Notes under the pieces: generated by a model
Database searches by the model: none
Told to the model about the DNA's origin: nothing
What the model saw: only the letters and a program-made list of their open reading frames with translations
DNA from: Erythrophleum ivorense
Lineage: Eukaryota; Streptophyta; Magnoliopsida; Fabales; Fabaceae
NCBI GenBank assembly: GCA_026724425.1
Contig: JAIUCV010000011.1
Location: forward strand, 9,259,501 to 9,323,500
DNA length: 64,000 nucleotides
Reading direction: 5' to 3'
Part shown: one piece after another, positions 14,201 to 26,200 of the stretch
How the letters are laid out: every line of letters starts with the position of its first letter
Position numbering within the stretch: position 1 is the first letter of the stretch
Program-made: the position numbers and the translations under genes

Positions 14201-17200
14201 ATAATATGTTAAGTTGATCAATTAACCATATACTTATCTACTGGAGTCTTGTTAAGAAACATATGATTCTTGGGTGTTGTGAAATTTTTGTCAATGTCTT
14301 GTTTTAGTAGGAGTCTTAGTTTTGGTTAGTTTATATAATTTTGGATATATTTCTTTTGATATTACATTTTATTCAGATTTGGAACACTGTTGGTATTTTG
14401 GCATTATTTTCCCTATCAGATTTAATGCTTTTCGTACACTGTTTTATTTCTGAATTTTTGTTATAATGTGTATAATAATTATTTAATATTATTAGTATTC
14501 TTTTATGCATTGATATATTCTTGTTATGTGTAACAATTGATTAATGATATCTAAGTAGAAAATTATGAAAAATATTAATTTATTATTATGGATTAGCACT
14601 AATTAATTATTAGACTAATTAACAAATTATATTCTATTAATATCATAATAATTAATTTAGTAGCAATTACTGTGTAAATAGATTGGTTCTTTTAGTAAAT
14701 TATGGATAACTTATAATAGGTAGACTACCCATAATCCTATTTAGGGAATAAGAATCTAACTCACAACCTACTTAGAGCTAGTTACCATATTTACACTAGC
14801 TAAGATTAGGTTTTATAATGCGATGTAATTTTGACTTACCTTCTGAATTTATTTGGGTATTGCGGGTTGTAATCCCTACTCCTCTATCTATTTCTATGCA
14901 TTGTTATTTTCTTTGTAAGGATTCGTATTTATGGACTGCCATATTATATCATGTACCATTTAAATTTAATCTCCCATATACTAAGGTAGAGGATTAGATT
15001 GAGATAAAAGTGATTTTCTAAGAACCATATTGAAAGATGATAACCTTTCTAAATTCATGTCTTTTTAGCACATTTTCCTTGAGTTGTGCATACCTTTTGG
15101 TGTATTTTTGTATATAAATTATACTCAAAATAGGAAAATGCGCATTTTTGATAGCTAAACTTAACTGACTCACTTTTAGTTTAATTATGCAAATTTCAAT
15201 CTTAATTTAGGATATTTTGGTACATTTACAGCTTCATACTTTTGCAGATACTATTGGACTTCAAAGTTAATTATTGAAATTCATGTGCTGGAAGTTTTGC
15301 CAAATTCGCTAGGGCTAAATCAAATGTTAGCCATGGCTAATTCCTGCATGGAGGAGAGAGCAAACAGAGAGCAATTCGCCGTGGCTAATTCATATGTTCG
15401 CCGTGGCCAATTGTTGAACAAAGACGCTGGTGAGAACTCAAGGCCATTTCGCCTTGACAAAGAATATGTTGGCCGCGGTGAACTAAGGTTTACTGAAACA
15501 CTGTGTTTTGAGGTTTGGCAGACTCTAGGGCTTTATATATCTTACATTTTCGACCAAAGAGAGGATCCTCCGTCTTCTGGGCAGCTTGGGGAGCTTGTGT
15601 GCTAGGGTTTGGAGTTTGGAGAAGTGGTTGGAGCCAATGATTGAAGTTTTAAAGAGATTTGAAGCTATTTCCATCAGTTTTTCTGATACTCTCATTCTCC
15701 TTCTCTTGTATTCTGTTATGGCTTTGACTTCTTAGTGTTTTATAAGCTTGTGGTTGATTATGAGTAGCTAGACATTTGTTCTAGGATTATTTTGAACCTT
15801 TGTATGGATTGACACTTGATTCTCCTCCACTTCCATTGATTAATGACATATATGTGTTGATTTTACACCATTCTTAATGCTTATGGTTGATTGGCCACCA
15901 ATTAGTTATTTGTTGGCTTAAGTGATGCTTGAGAGAGCTAGCTTGAGTATTGAACTTGAGTTAAATTATGCAAGAACTTGAAATTTATATATTGAATGGA
16001 TGGTTTTGTTAGTGAGATAGAGATACACTCACTAACCTTGTGTAGTCATATTTGGGTCTAAACTTAAAATTGGGATTTATTTAGTTGTGAGAGAGATTAA
16101 GAAACTAATAGAATTAAACACTTGTTCTTAACTTGAGAAAACTTTTTCAAGTAGTATTTGATCCCCAGACTAGCACATATAGTTGTTGGTCATTTTTGTA
16201 AAAGAAGATTGTTCTTGTGCTATGAAATACAAGGGGGAGAAATAATCCTAGATCCCCTGTATGCTTGAAGTCAAAATGGATCTTTTAACTCCCTTTATAA
16301 ATTAATTTGCAAAGTCATTTTTACACTCAACTTCGATAAACAATTGTTCTGCTTAACCTAGTTTAAAGCATAAGTTTAATGATTCACTAAATTCAACTCC
16401 AATCCTCGTGGGAATGATAATCTTTTTATACTACTTTGTCATGGCCTGTGCACTTACGGTGTAAGCCGTTTGGCAAACAAGTTTTTGGTGCTGTTGCCGG
16501 GGATTGAAAATTGAAATTTCTCTAGTTTATCATTAAATTAGTGTTAGTAAATTACGATTGAGCTTTTATCTAAAATTGTAGATAGTTTTAATTTGTTAAT
16601 TTGCATTTTTAATTTTTTGTAATTATTTGATACTTGTTTGGAGTGTTTTCTTTGTAGGTACCTTTCTCGTGCATGCAAGGGTTGCATCCAGATGGTCTTG
16701 AAATCCTTCTAGATATAGAAGATATTTTTGAAAGAGCCAATCCAGAGCCAGAAGTGACTCCTCAACCTGCTATGGCTGACATGGATAAAAATGATCTTTA
16801 CACATTGGATAACTTTCTCAACCGAAAGGCACAGAGTTATCACTATAATATTCGGATGCCAGATATTCAAGCTAGAAACTTTGAGGTTAAACAAGTTATG
16901 CTTCAAATGTTGCAGATGAATGGATTGTTTGGTGACAATTATAATGAGGATCCCAATGTACACCTTAGCAAGTTTATTGAGGTGTGTGAATCCTTCAAAC
17001 AGAACAGAGTGTCCAAGGATGCATTGAGATTGAGGTTGTTTCCTATGACTCTGAAAGATAAAGCTAAAGCATGGCTCAACTCTCTTCCAGGACAATCTAT
17101 TGGCACATGGGAAGATTTAGTGGTCAGATTCAAGGCAAGATTTATTCCTCGAGGACGGAGAGCAACCATGAGAGGAGAAATCTTGAATTTTAAGCAGCAA

Positions 17201-20200
17201 CCTAGAGAGCTATTTTATGAAGCGAGGGAGAAATTTAAGGAGTTGTGTAGAACATGCCCCAACCATGAACAGAAAAAAGTATGTATTAATGGAAGCTTTT
17301 TGGAACGGTCTTGATGAGGATGCAAAAAGAATGCTGGATAATGCCTCTAATGGTGGAATTGGGAAGATAAAAGTGAATAAGCTTTATAATCTATATGATG
17401 GCATGGCCTTTAACACTATACAATATGCGTCCAGGAGAAGATCATCTTAGAGAAGAGGACAATCCTCTAGCCCATCTAATGATATTGCAGCACAACTTGA
17501 AGTTATGAACAGAATGTTTGACAACTTGAATCTTCAAATGAAGAAACCCAAACCCATGGGAATTCATGCAGTACAGCCATCCTCTACTGTTTGTGATCAT
17601 TGTGGAGAGGGACACTCGTCTGAACAATGTCATTACACATTGGAGTCTGTGAATTACATGAACAATGCTCAGCGCAGTCAACAAAACAATCCTTACTTTC
17701 AAACATATAATTCGAGGTAGAGGAATTACCCAAACTTTTCATAGAGTTAAGGCCCAAAATTGAATCAAGCTTTTTCGTCAGGTGCAAGGCTGCTCAACCT
17801 CCCAGATTTCAGGTGCCATCAAGACAAATCCCTATTAAAGAAGAAGAGTCCAAGATGGAGAAAATGTTAGCTCAAATACTAGCTAATCAAGAAACTTAGA
17901 AGGTTAAAACAAAGGCTACTTTCTCTTTGCATGACACAGCTATTAAGAACTTAGAAGTGCAAGTGGGTCAACTAGCCTCCTAAACGAATGCTATGTCAAG
18001 AGAAAATCTCTCTAGTGATATCATTCCCAATCCTAGAAAGGAAGGCAAATATTAGTGCAAGGCCATTACCTTGAGGAGTGGTAAAGTTTTATCAAATGCC
18101 TCTAAGCCTAACATAATGCCCCTTGAGGCAGAAGATGAAGGGACCTCTTCTTCTAAGGAGGATGATGCAGAGGAACTAAGGGTGGATGATAAGGAGCATG
18201 AGAATAAGGAAGAAAAGAGGAGTGAAGGGAAGAAAATGCAACCAAGCACTCAGATTCTACCACTACCCTTCCCTAGACAATTCAAAAAGCAGATGGAAGA
18301 TACTCAATATAAGAAGTTTTTAGATACCTTCAAGCAGTTGCATATCAATATCCCTCTTCTGGAAGCTTTGGAATAGATGCCCAAATATGCAAAATTCATG
18401 AAAGATGCACTATCCAGAAAAAGAAGATTTCAAGAACATGAAGTCGTGGCTTTAACAAAAAGTAGCTCAGATTTCATTAAAGAATTGCCGCAAAAGAAGG
18501 GTGATCTTGGATGTTTTACCATTCCATGTCACATTGGAACAACTTTCATGGTTAGAGCATTATATGACTTGGGTGCCAACATTAATTTGATGCCCTTATC
18601 CATTTTTAAGAAGTTGCAGTTGGGTGAACCAAGACCTACCACAGTTACTTTACAACTTGCTGATAGAAGCTTAATATATCCTCAGGGAATAATTGAGGAT
18701 GTCTTGGTGAAAGTTGATAAATTCATTGACGTGGAAAAAGGAGACATCACTATGAGAGTTGGTGAAGAGCAAGTGACATTCAATATATTCAAAGTTCTCA
18801 AATTGCCAAATGAGCTGGAACACTACTTCTATCTAGATATGATAGATTATCTAATTCACTATGAATCTTAACAATCTATGATAGAAGGCAAATGTGAAGC
18901 ACCTCATCTGCAAATTGAACAAGATGAGGAGGGAGAGGAAAAATGCATAACTATGGTGAGTGCTACTCCAGTCATTCCTTCGTCTAGAGTAAAATTTGAA
19001 GCTCTAGACTTCAGTTGATAGACCTCCCTTAAAACCCTCTATTGTGGAGCTGCCTAAATTGGAGTTGAAGACACTCCCATCGCATCTAAAATATGTCTTT
19101 TTGGGAGAGTCTAATACTTTATCGGTCATCATTGCTACTAATCTAGCCATGGAGCAAGAGTTAAAGCTCTTAAGAGTGTTGAAGAAACATAAGAAGGGGA
19201 GGGGATGGAATATAGCAGATATCAAGGGTATCAGCCCTTCAATTTGCATGCATAAGATCTTTTGGGAAGATAACCATCGACCTTCCATAAAGTACTAACG
19301 AAGATTGAATCCCAATATGAAAGAAGTGGTGAAAAAGGAAATTCTTAAATGGCTAGATGTGGGCATCATATATCCTATCTCAGATAGTTCTTGGGTGAGC
19401 CCAGTTCAATGTGTTCCCAAAAAGAGAGGCATGACTGTAGTGGCTAACACTCAGAATGAGCTCATCCTCACCCGCACAGTGACTGGATGGAGGGTTTGTA
19501 TGGATTATAGCAAACTAAACGTTGTAACTCGAAAAGACTATTTTCCTTTGCCTTTCATTAATCAGATGCTAGATAGACTAGCCAGGAAGGAATTTTTCTA
19601 TTTTTTGGATGGTTATTCAAGGTACAACCAAATTGCAATTGCCCCAGCAAACAAAGAGAAAACGACCTTCACATGTCCTTATAGTACTTTCGCATTTAGA
19701 AGGATGTCATTTGGCTTATGTAATGCACCGGCAACATTTCAAAGATGCATTATCTCTATATTTTTTGATATGATTGAGCAATCTATGAAGGTTTTTATGG
19801 ATGATTTTTTAGTATTTGGTGACTTATTTGATGAGTGTCTCCATAATTTAGATGTTGTGTTGCAGCGTTGTGAAGAGACTAATTTAATGTTCAACTGGGA
19901 GAAATGTCATTTTATGGTGCAAGAAGGCATTGTGCTAGGCCATAGAGTATCTAAAAAGAGATTGGAAGTGGATAAGGCCAATGTGTCCATCATTGAACAA
20001 CTATCCCCGCCTACTTCTATCAAAGGTGTAAGGAGTTTCCTTGGCCATGCCAGTTTTTACCTCCGCTTTATCAAAGACTTATCCAAAATTACCAAGCCTT
20101 TGTGTAGATTACTTGAAAAAGATGTTGAGTTTAAGCTTAATGATACCTGCTTGCAAGCATTTGAAGAATTAAAAAGAAAACTTATCTCCGCACCCATTAT

Positions 20201-23200
20201 GACCGCGCCTAACTGGAACTTGTCATTCATTATCATGTGTGATGCAAGTGATTACACTGTTGAAGCAGTCTTAGGTTAGAAAAAGGATAAAGTTTTCCAC
20301 CCCATCTACTATGCCAACAAAACTCTTGATGAAGCCCAAGAGAATTACACCACTACAGAGAAGGAGATGCTAGCTGTGGTATTTGCTTGTGATAAGTTTT
20401 GGAGCGTATATTGTTGAATCTAAAGTGACGGTATTCCCTAATCATTCAGCTCTAAAATACCTGGTTAGCAAGAAAGATTCTAAAGCCAGATTAATTAGAT
20501 GGGTGCTTTTGTTGTAAGAGTTTGATTTAGAAATTGTGGATAGAAAAATGTGTGAAAATTAAGTGGTTGATCATCTTTCTCAGTTAAATACTAAAGTTTA
20601 ACTAGAAATCGCCCAAAATATTAAGGAGGCATTCCCTGATGAACAATTGTTGAATGTACAGCACACTATAGATCCGTGGTATGCGGATATTGTTAATTAT
20701 CTGGTGTGTGGAATGGTTCCCCCTTATCTGAAACAGCATCAATTGAAGAGGTTCTTTCATGATACTAAACATTATTTCTGGGATGAGCCATATTTGTTTT
20801 GGCTGTGTACTAATCACATTCTAAGAAGGTGCATACCAGAAGGAGAACAAGGAGTAATGTTGCAAAGTTTCCACTCTTCATATTATGGAGGCCATTTTGG
20901 GGGAGAGAAGACAGCAGCCAAAATTCTACAAAGTGGTTTTAGTTGGCCCACTTTATTCAAAGATGCTTATACGTTTGTGCTTCAGTGTGATCGATGCTAA
21001 CAGGGGGAAAATATATCAAAGAGAAATGAAATGCCATTTACAAATATGTTGGAGGTGGAATTGTTTGATGTATGGGGTATTAACTTCATGGGACCTTTCC
21101 CCAACTCATTTGGAAATCAATACATTTTGGTGGCGGTGGATTATGTATCCAAATGGGTGGAAGCTGTTGCTAGCCTTACCAATGATGCAAAAACGGTGCT
21201 TAAATTCTTGAAAATGAATATTTTCACCCAATTTGGAGCACCAAGAGCCATTATCAGCGATGGGGGATCGCATTTTTTGTAATAGTCAATTTCAAGCCCT
21301 CTTAAGGAAGTATGGAGTGAAGCATAAAGTGGCTTTGGCTTATTATCCTTAAACTAATGGACAAGCCCAGATCTCTAACCGAGAAATTAAAAACATCCTG
21401 AAAAAAATAATAGAGGTGTCAAGAAAAGATTGGTTCACAAAATTTGATGATGCATTGCGGGCTTATTGGATTGCTTTCAAAACCCCTATTGGTATGTCAC
21501 CATATAAGTTGGTTTTCGGAAAAACTTGCCATTTGCCAGTTGAGTTGGAGCACAGTATTTATTGGGCTATCAAGAAGTTGAATCTTAGCTTCAAAACTAC
21601 GAGTAAGAAGAGGCTCTTTCAACTTAATGAGCTTAATGAATTTAGAATGTATGCCTATGAAAGCTTGATAGTATATAAAGAAAGGACCAAATGACTCCAT
21701 GATAGAAAAATCACCCCTAAAGCATTTGAGTCGGGACAAAATGTTCAGTTATACAATTCTCATCTTAGGCTCTTTCTCGCGAAGTTGAAATCAAGGTGGT
21801 CAGGCCCTTTCACAGTGGTCGAAGTTTTCCCCATGGAGCAGTTGAGTTGGTGGGCAACTCAGGTGAAAAGTTCAAAGTGAATGGCCAACGATTAAAGCAT
21901 TATTGGGGAGGACATGTGGATTGTCAAACATCAACTTTTCACCTTGTTGATTCCAAGTGAACAACTGATGAGTCCGGTTGAGGACTATAAAGCAAACACT
22001 TCTTAGGAGGTAACCCAAGCTTTTCACTTTACCCTTTGTTTTGTTTTTGTAGATTTTAGCTTCTAGTGAGGTTATGTGTGTTTTCCTTTATTTTGTAGGC
22101 AAACTTCTCAGTTGAGGTTGATGGCAAATCAGAGTAATATCACTAAGGGCATTTAATTCAAGGATCATTTCTGGACAAACATTTTCAAGGAATTGTACTT
22201 GTTCATGCTATTTACTTTATAATGTGCGTAAGCCCTTGTTAACATAGGTGCAACTGGATGATAAGTCAAATATGGTGTTTGTCTTGAATGTTTCCTTCAC
22301 AAGTTCATGTTCAATACTTGAATCCTATATTGACCCCTAAGGATTGTTGCAAAAATCATACATGCTTAAGTTGATTTTGAGCCCTATTGAAGATGATATA
22401 TGTGGGAACAAGCAGAACATTGTTTGAGACTAGATTACATGCTCCTCTCATGTTAATTTTGCTATGTGAGGGAAGAAATTGCTGTATTGATGTATAAAAA
22501 TACTTTTGAACCTTGTTAGTCGCGACCAATATATTGCTTTGCTACGGCGAAACATGTTCTGGAACTCACCAGCCAAATTCGAGGATAATTGGCCGTGACC
22601 AAGAAAGAAATTGGCTGCAGTGAAGTTTGCATGAGTGCTTGCCACTGAAGGCAGTCCAAGGAGAATTGGCCGTGGCTAACGATTCAATTGGCTGCAATGA
22701 AAAAAGTGATTTGAGAATCAGAAGCAAATTGGCCGCAAAGAAGATGTGAATTAGTCACGGTTAAATTGCGTTCAATTGCCCCTAGATTGAAACATAAGCA
22801 TATTGGCCGTGACGAATAAACATTTAGCGGCGGCCAAACATTAGCCGATGCTCGAAAATTGTTTACTTTCCTTCCCATTTTGTCCTCAAAACTTCCACTC
22901 AATTCCCACGCTGTCTCATTGAATTCTCACCTATTTTTAGTCCAAATTCACTAAGTCATTTTCGGCTTCCCCTCTGAATTTTTTAACTTGGCCATCACTC
23001 AACTTAAAGCTTCCAATTTAAATTCCCTTCACCGTTTCTCTCCTTGCTTCTGCCGTTGCCATTCTTCTAGCCTTGCCACAACGCAGCCTTCCCTTTTTTC
23101 CCCTCCACTGCCTTCTACTCGTCCCTTTTCACTCCACGACGCAGCAGTTAGCTCCTCATTCGATAGCTTGTGGTTCCTCATTTGGCGAAGCTTTCAGCCC

Positions 23201-26200
23201 CTTCTCTTCTTCCTCCATTTTGTTTCTCCTTGGTAAGTCTGCTCTCACTCTCAGTCTATCTATCCATGCGTTGTGGCTGTTGGGTGCTGTTATTTCTTTG
23301 TGTTGCTCTATTGTGTTATATTGTGTGCTATTGATTTGGCTTTAGGTTATGTGTTATTTTGCTTTGTTGTGTTCTATGCTAGCAGGCTTTGCCCTTCGAG
23401 TTGTAGTGCTACTATATTGAGTTGGGTAGTTTCTTTTGTTACTTAGTGCTGGGTTAGGAATTTGCAAAAGCTAAAAAATAATAATAAAAAAAATAAAATA
23501 AAAAAATCTTGTTACTCTAATTTATATTGGCATGCTCAGATTAATTTTCTGTCAGATAGTTTGTATGTGTTACTCTGTTGGTAGGCATTTTATGTATAGG
23601 GGACTGAAGTGTTATATTAGGATGGATTGAGTAGCAAATTATCATTTTAAATCATTAAGTGGAAGTTGATATGCAATTAGCTAGGGGCTTGGGTATGGTT
23701 CTGACATTTTGGGTGAAGCCACGATGAATTTGAATTATAGTTGAATAAGGATGCCAATTGGGATTGATCAATCAGACGTGTCATTTAATTTTGTACTGAA
23801 TGGCTGGCCTTGTTAATCAATTTAAAGCTTACGATTATTGTTTGGGCATTATGGTCGAGTGAGTTATGATAGATATTGATGGCTAGTTGGTTATCATTTA
23901 GATTAATTTGTTCCAATCTGATTGTCATATGAGGTGTTCTGTGTTCTATCAAGTGGGTTAAGTGTGGGAGTGTCCTATCATTTGTTTAGTTTGTGCTGGT
24001 CAAATAGTTTGTCTAGGAATACTTTATCTTTGTCCATTTTGTTTTTCTCTTTGTGTTTTTGGTAGTTAGCTGGGCTGGTTTCTTGTGGCTTTACAAGTAT
24101 TACGGCTCCAAAGAGATCTCGTCCGAGTGCTTCGCATCAATCAAAACAAGAGTCTCCAACTGCCATTAAAGAAAGAATGCAAAGCCGTCCCATTCTATCA
24201 GAGCGAGAATTTCCTTACACAACCGACTGGGCCTTCTGTGTAATTGCCGATCAAACTTATCACCTACACTCGTTGATGGGTGAAAAGTCGGGCGAAAATG
24301 CTGCCATAGTTAGAGAGTTTTATACACAGGCAGCCATTGCAATCAGCCTGAAGTGTCGTGTGAGAAGGGTTCAAGTTAACATTTCAGTGGAGGCGCTCTG
24401 CACGTTCTACCAATTACTGGTGGTAGCCGATTGCCGCTATGCTTACTTAATGCAGCATGAAGACGAGATCCCCTTTCATGACATTGCCTCATTTCTAGAT
24501 CATGAGAGGCAAGTGTTGTGGAAGAGATTGCGCAGAGACGCCAAGTTTTGGCTTCATTTTGTTTCTTTCAACATTCTTTCTACCTCACATTTGAGTGATG
24601 CCACGTGGGAGAAGGCCCTCTTGATTTACTTACTGATGACCCAACAACCGGTGGATATTGCTACTATAATGTATCAAAACCTTGAAGCGGCAATAGTGGA
24701 CCACTCTTGCACGATTATCTTTCCCCACTTCGTTCATCAATAGTGTCTTCAATTGGAGGTGAGAGGCAGAGCCAATGAGGAAGTGTTCTTGCCCCCCCAT
24801 GCTCTTCGATTATAGAGCCATCAAGTCACCCTGCAGGGCACCACAAGGCCCGGGGTAGATCAGCCGACCCAAGATGTGATGGAGGAGGAGACGCCAATCC
24901 CAAATATTCCAACAGTAGAGGAGTCTGACCCAGCACAGTCAGATGACCCATGGAGGGCAAGTGTAGATAGGCGTCTGCATCTGATGATGGGTAAGGTGGA
25001 CAGTATTTATGATGATGTAGCTCAGATTCAGCTTCAGCTATAGCGCCTATTGCCACTGTTGATTGATAACACTTCTGGAGTTAGGGGTGACGAGGGCCCA
25101 AGCGGGAACCAGCCTGGCAATCATTGACTTTTCTTTTTCTTGTTAATTGTTTTCTGTTTTTATATTCCTACTAGTTGTTTTATTGCTTAATTTCTGTTTT
25201 CATATGGTTACTTACAATACACTGGTGGTTATCTAGTTAGTTGTAGCTTGCTTATCAATGTTGGAACTAGCTAGATTTTAACTTTTCTTTTCATTACTGC
25301 CGATTAAGTTTAGTTTTTGATTGATACCTGTCTCGCTTATATTTTGTTATTAGCTATTGCTATTTTGGTAAGCGTAGGTGTTGTTTTCTCTTATGCAACT
25401 ACTTTTTTGTTGGGTGGTAGTAGTATGAAAGTTAACCCTTTTTTCCCTATATGTATCAGTGAGGACACTGTCCATTTTAAGTTTGGGGGTGAGAGTACAC
25501 CTTTTTGTTATTAATTCGATATGATTTTAATTTTGACGTTTAGACTTCTACTTGTAAACTACTTAATTTCTGTGTTAGGTTGCTGAATTTTCCTTTAATT
25601 GGATTGTTTGGGTCCAATGATTGTGGGTTGCTTAGATTATATGCTTGACAGGGAATTTTAGAAGTGTTTGTCAGTGCTTGAGTCATAGAATAATGCATTG
25701 TTTTATGATATTTTTAGGGCACATTTTTTTTACACAAATGTTGAGGAATTATTTCAAAGCTCTTGTTTTGGAAAAATTGCAGCAAATTGATGTATATATT
25801 CTTTCTCAATTTCAAGACTCTAGAACCATCTTTGGAATTCCTTAAAATGATCTAATGACTTCACTTGATTTTGAAAAATGATTTTGGCATTAATTAAATG
25901 CGTTTGTGCCTTTCAAGCTATCCTTTATCAACTATATTTTCCCTTGAACTCCCTACTTTAGCCTAATTGAAAAATCATATAAATTGTTGTTTGGATTTGT
26001 GCATTAGACTTATACCCCATAAACTTGAAAAACCATAATTCCACCTTGGACTTGAGATAATGGATTAGTGCTCGATCATTTGGAAGAGGTAGGATTTTAC
26101 ATTCTGATGAACTATGATAATGGGAATATGAATAATGGATAGTCTGTAACTATTTGCACTCAAGATGTGTTGACTCAAAACAAAAAAAAAAAAAAAAACA

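Larger units (their letters stand above)
5526..14870 (+). mobile_element. Degraded Ty1/copia retrotransposon with nested RTE LINE
   Basis: Two diverged direct repeats (5526-5830 and 14566-14870), both starting TGAAAA and containing shared blocks such as ATTAGACTAATTAACA and AATAGGTAGACT, bracket this segment and are read as LTRs. Between them lie Copia RT and RNase H relics on the + strand near the right LTR, the expected gene order. Subtracting the 3.2-kb RTE insertion leaves about 6.1 kb, a normal Copia size. No primer-binding site was recognised, so the left LTR may be truncated on its inner side. Confidence 0.75.

Noticed and set aside
14387..14420. TGTTGGTATTTTGGC as an LTR start matching TGTTAGCATTTTGG at 26254
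   Set aside because: Similarity is limited to about 14 bases, with no match beyond. Too short to call a repeat pair.
15285..15605. A 106-codon + strand ORF as a gene
   Set aside because: It falls in the Athila 5' LTR across the palindrome cluster and TATA box; the open frame is a by-product of the repeated GC-richer motif.
22988..23345. Overlapping + strand ORFs of 82 and 90 codons
   Set aside because: Low-complexity Ser/Phe/Leu sequence from a CT-rich leader-like region, crossing a splice-donor-like site. Better explained as non-coding leader.
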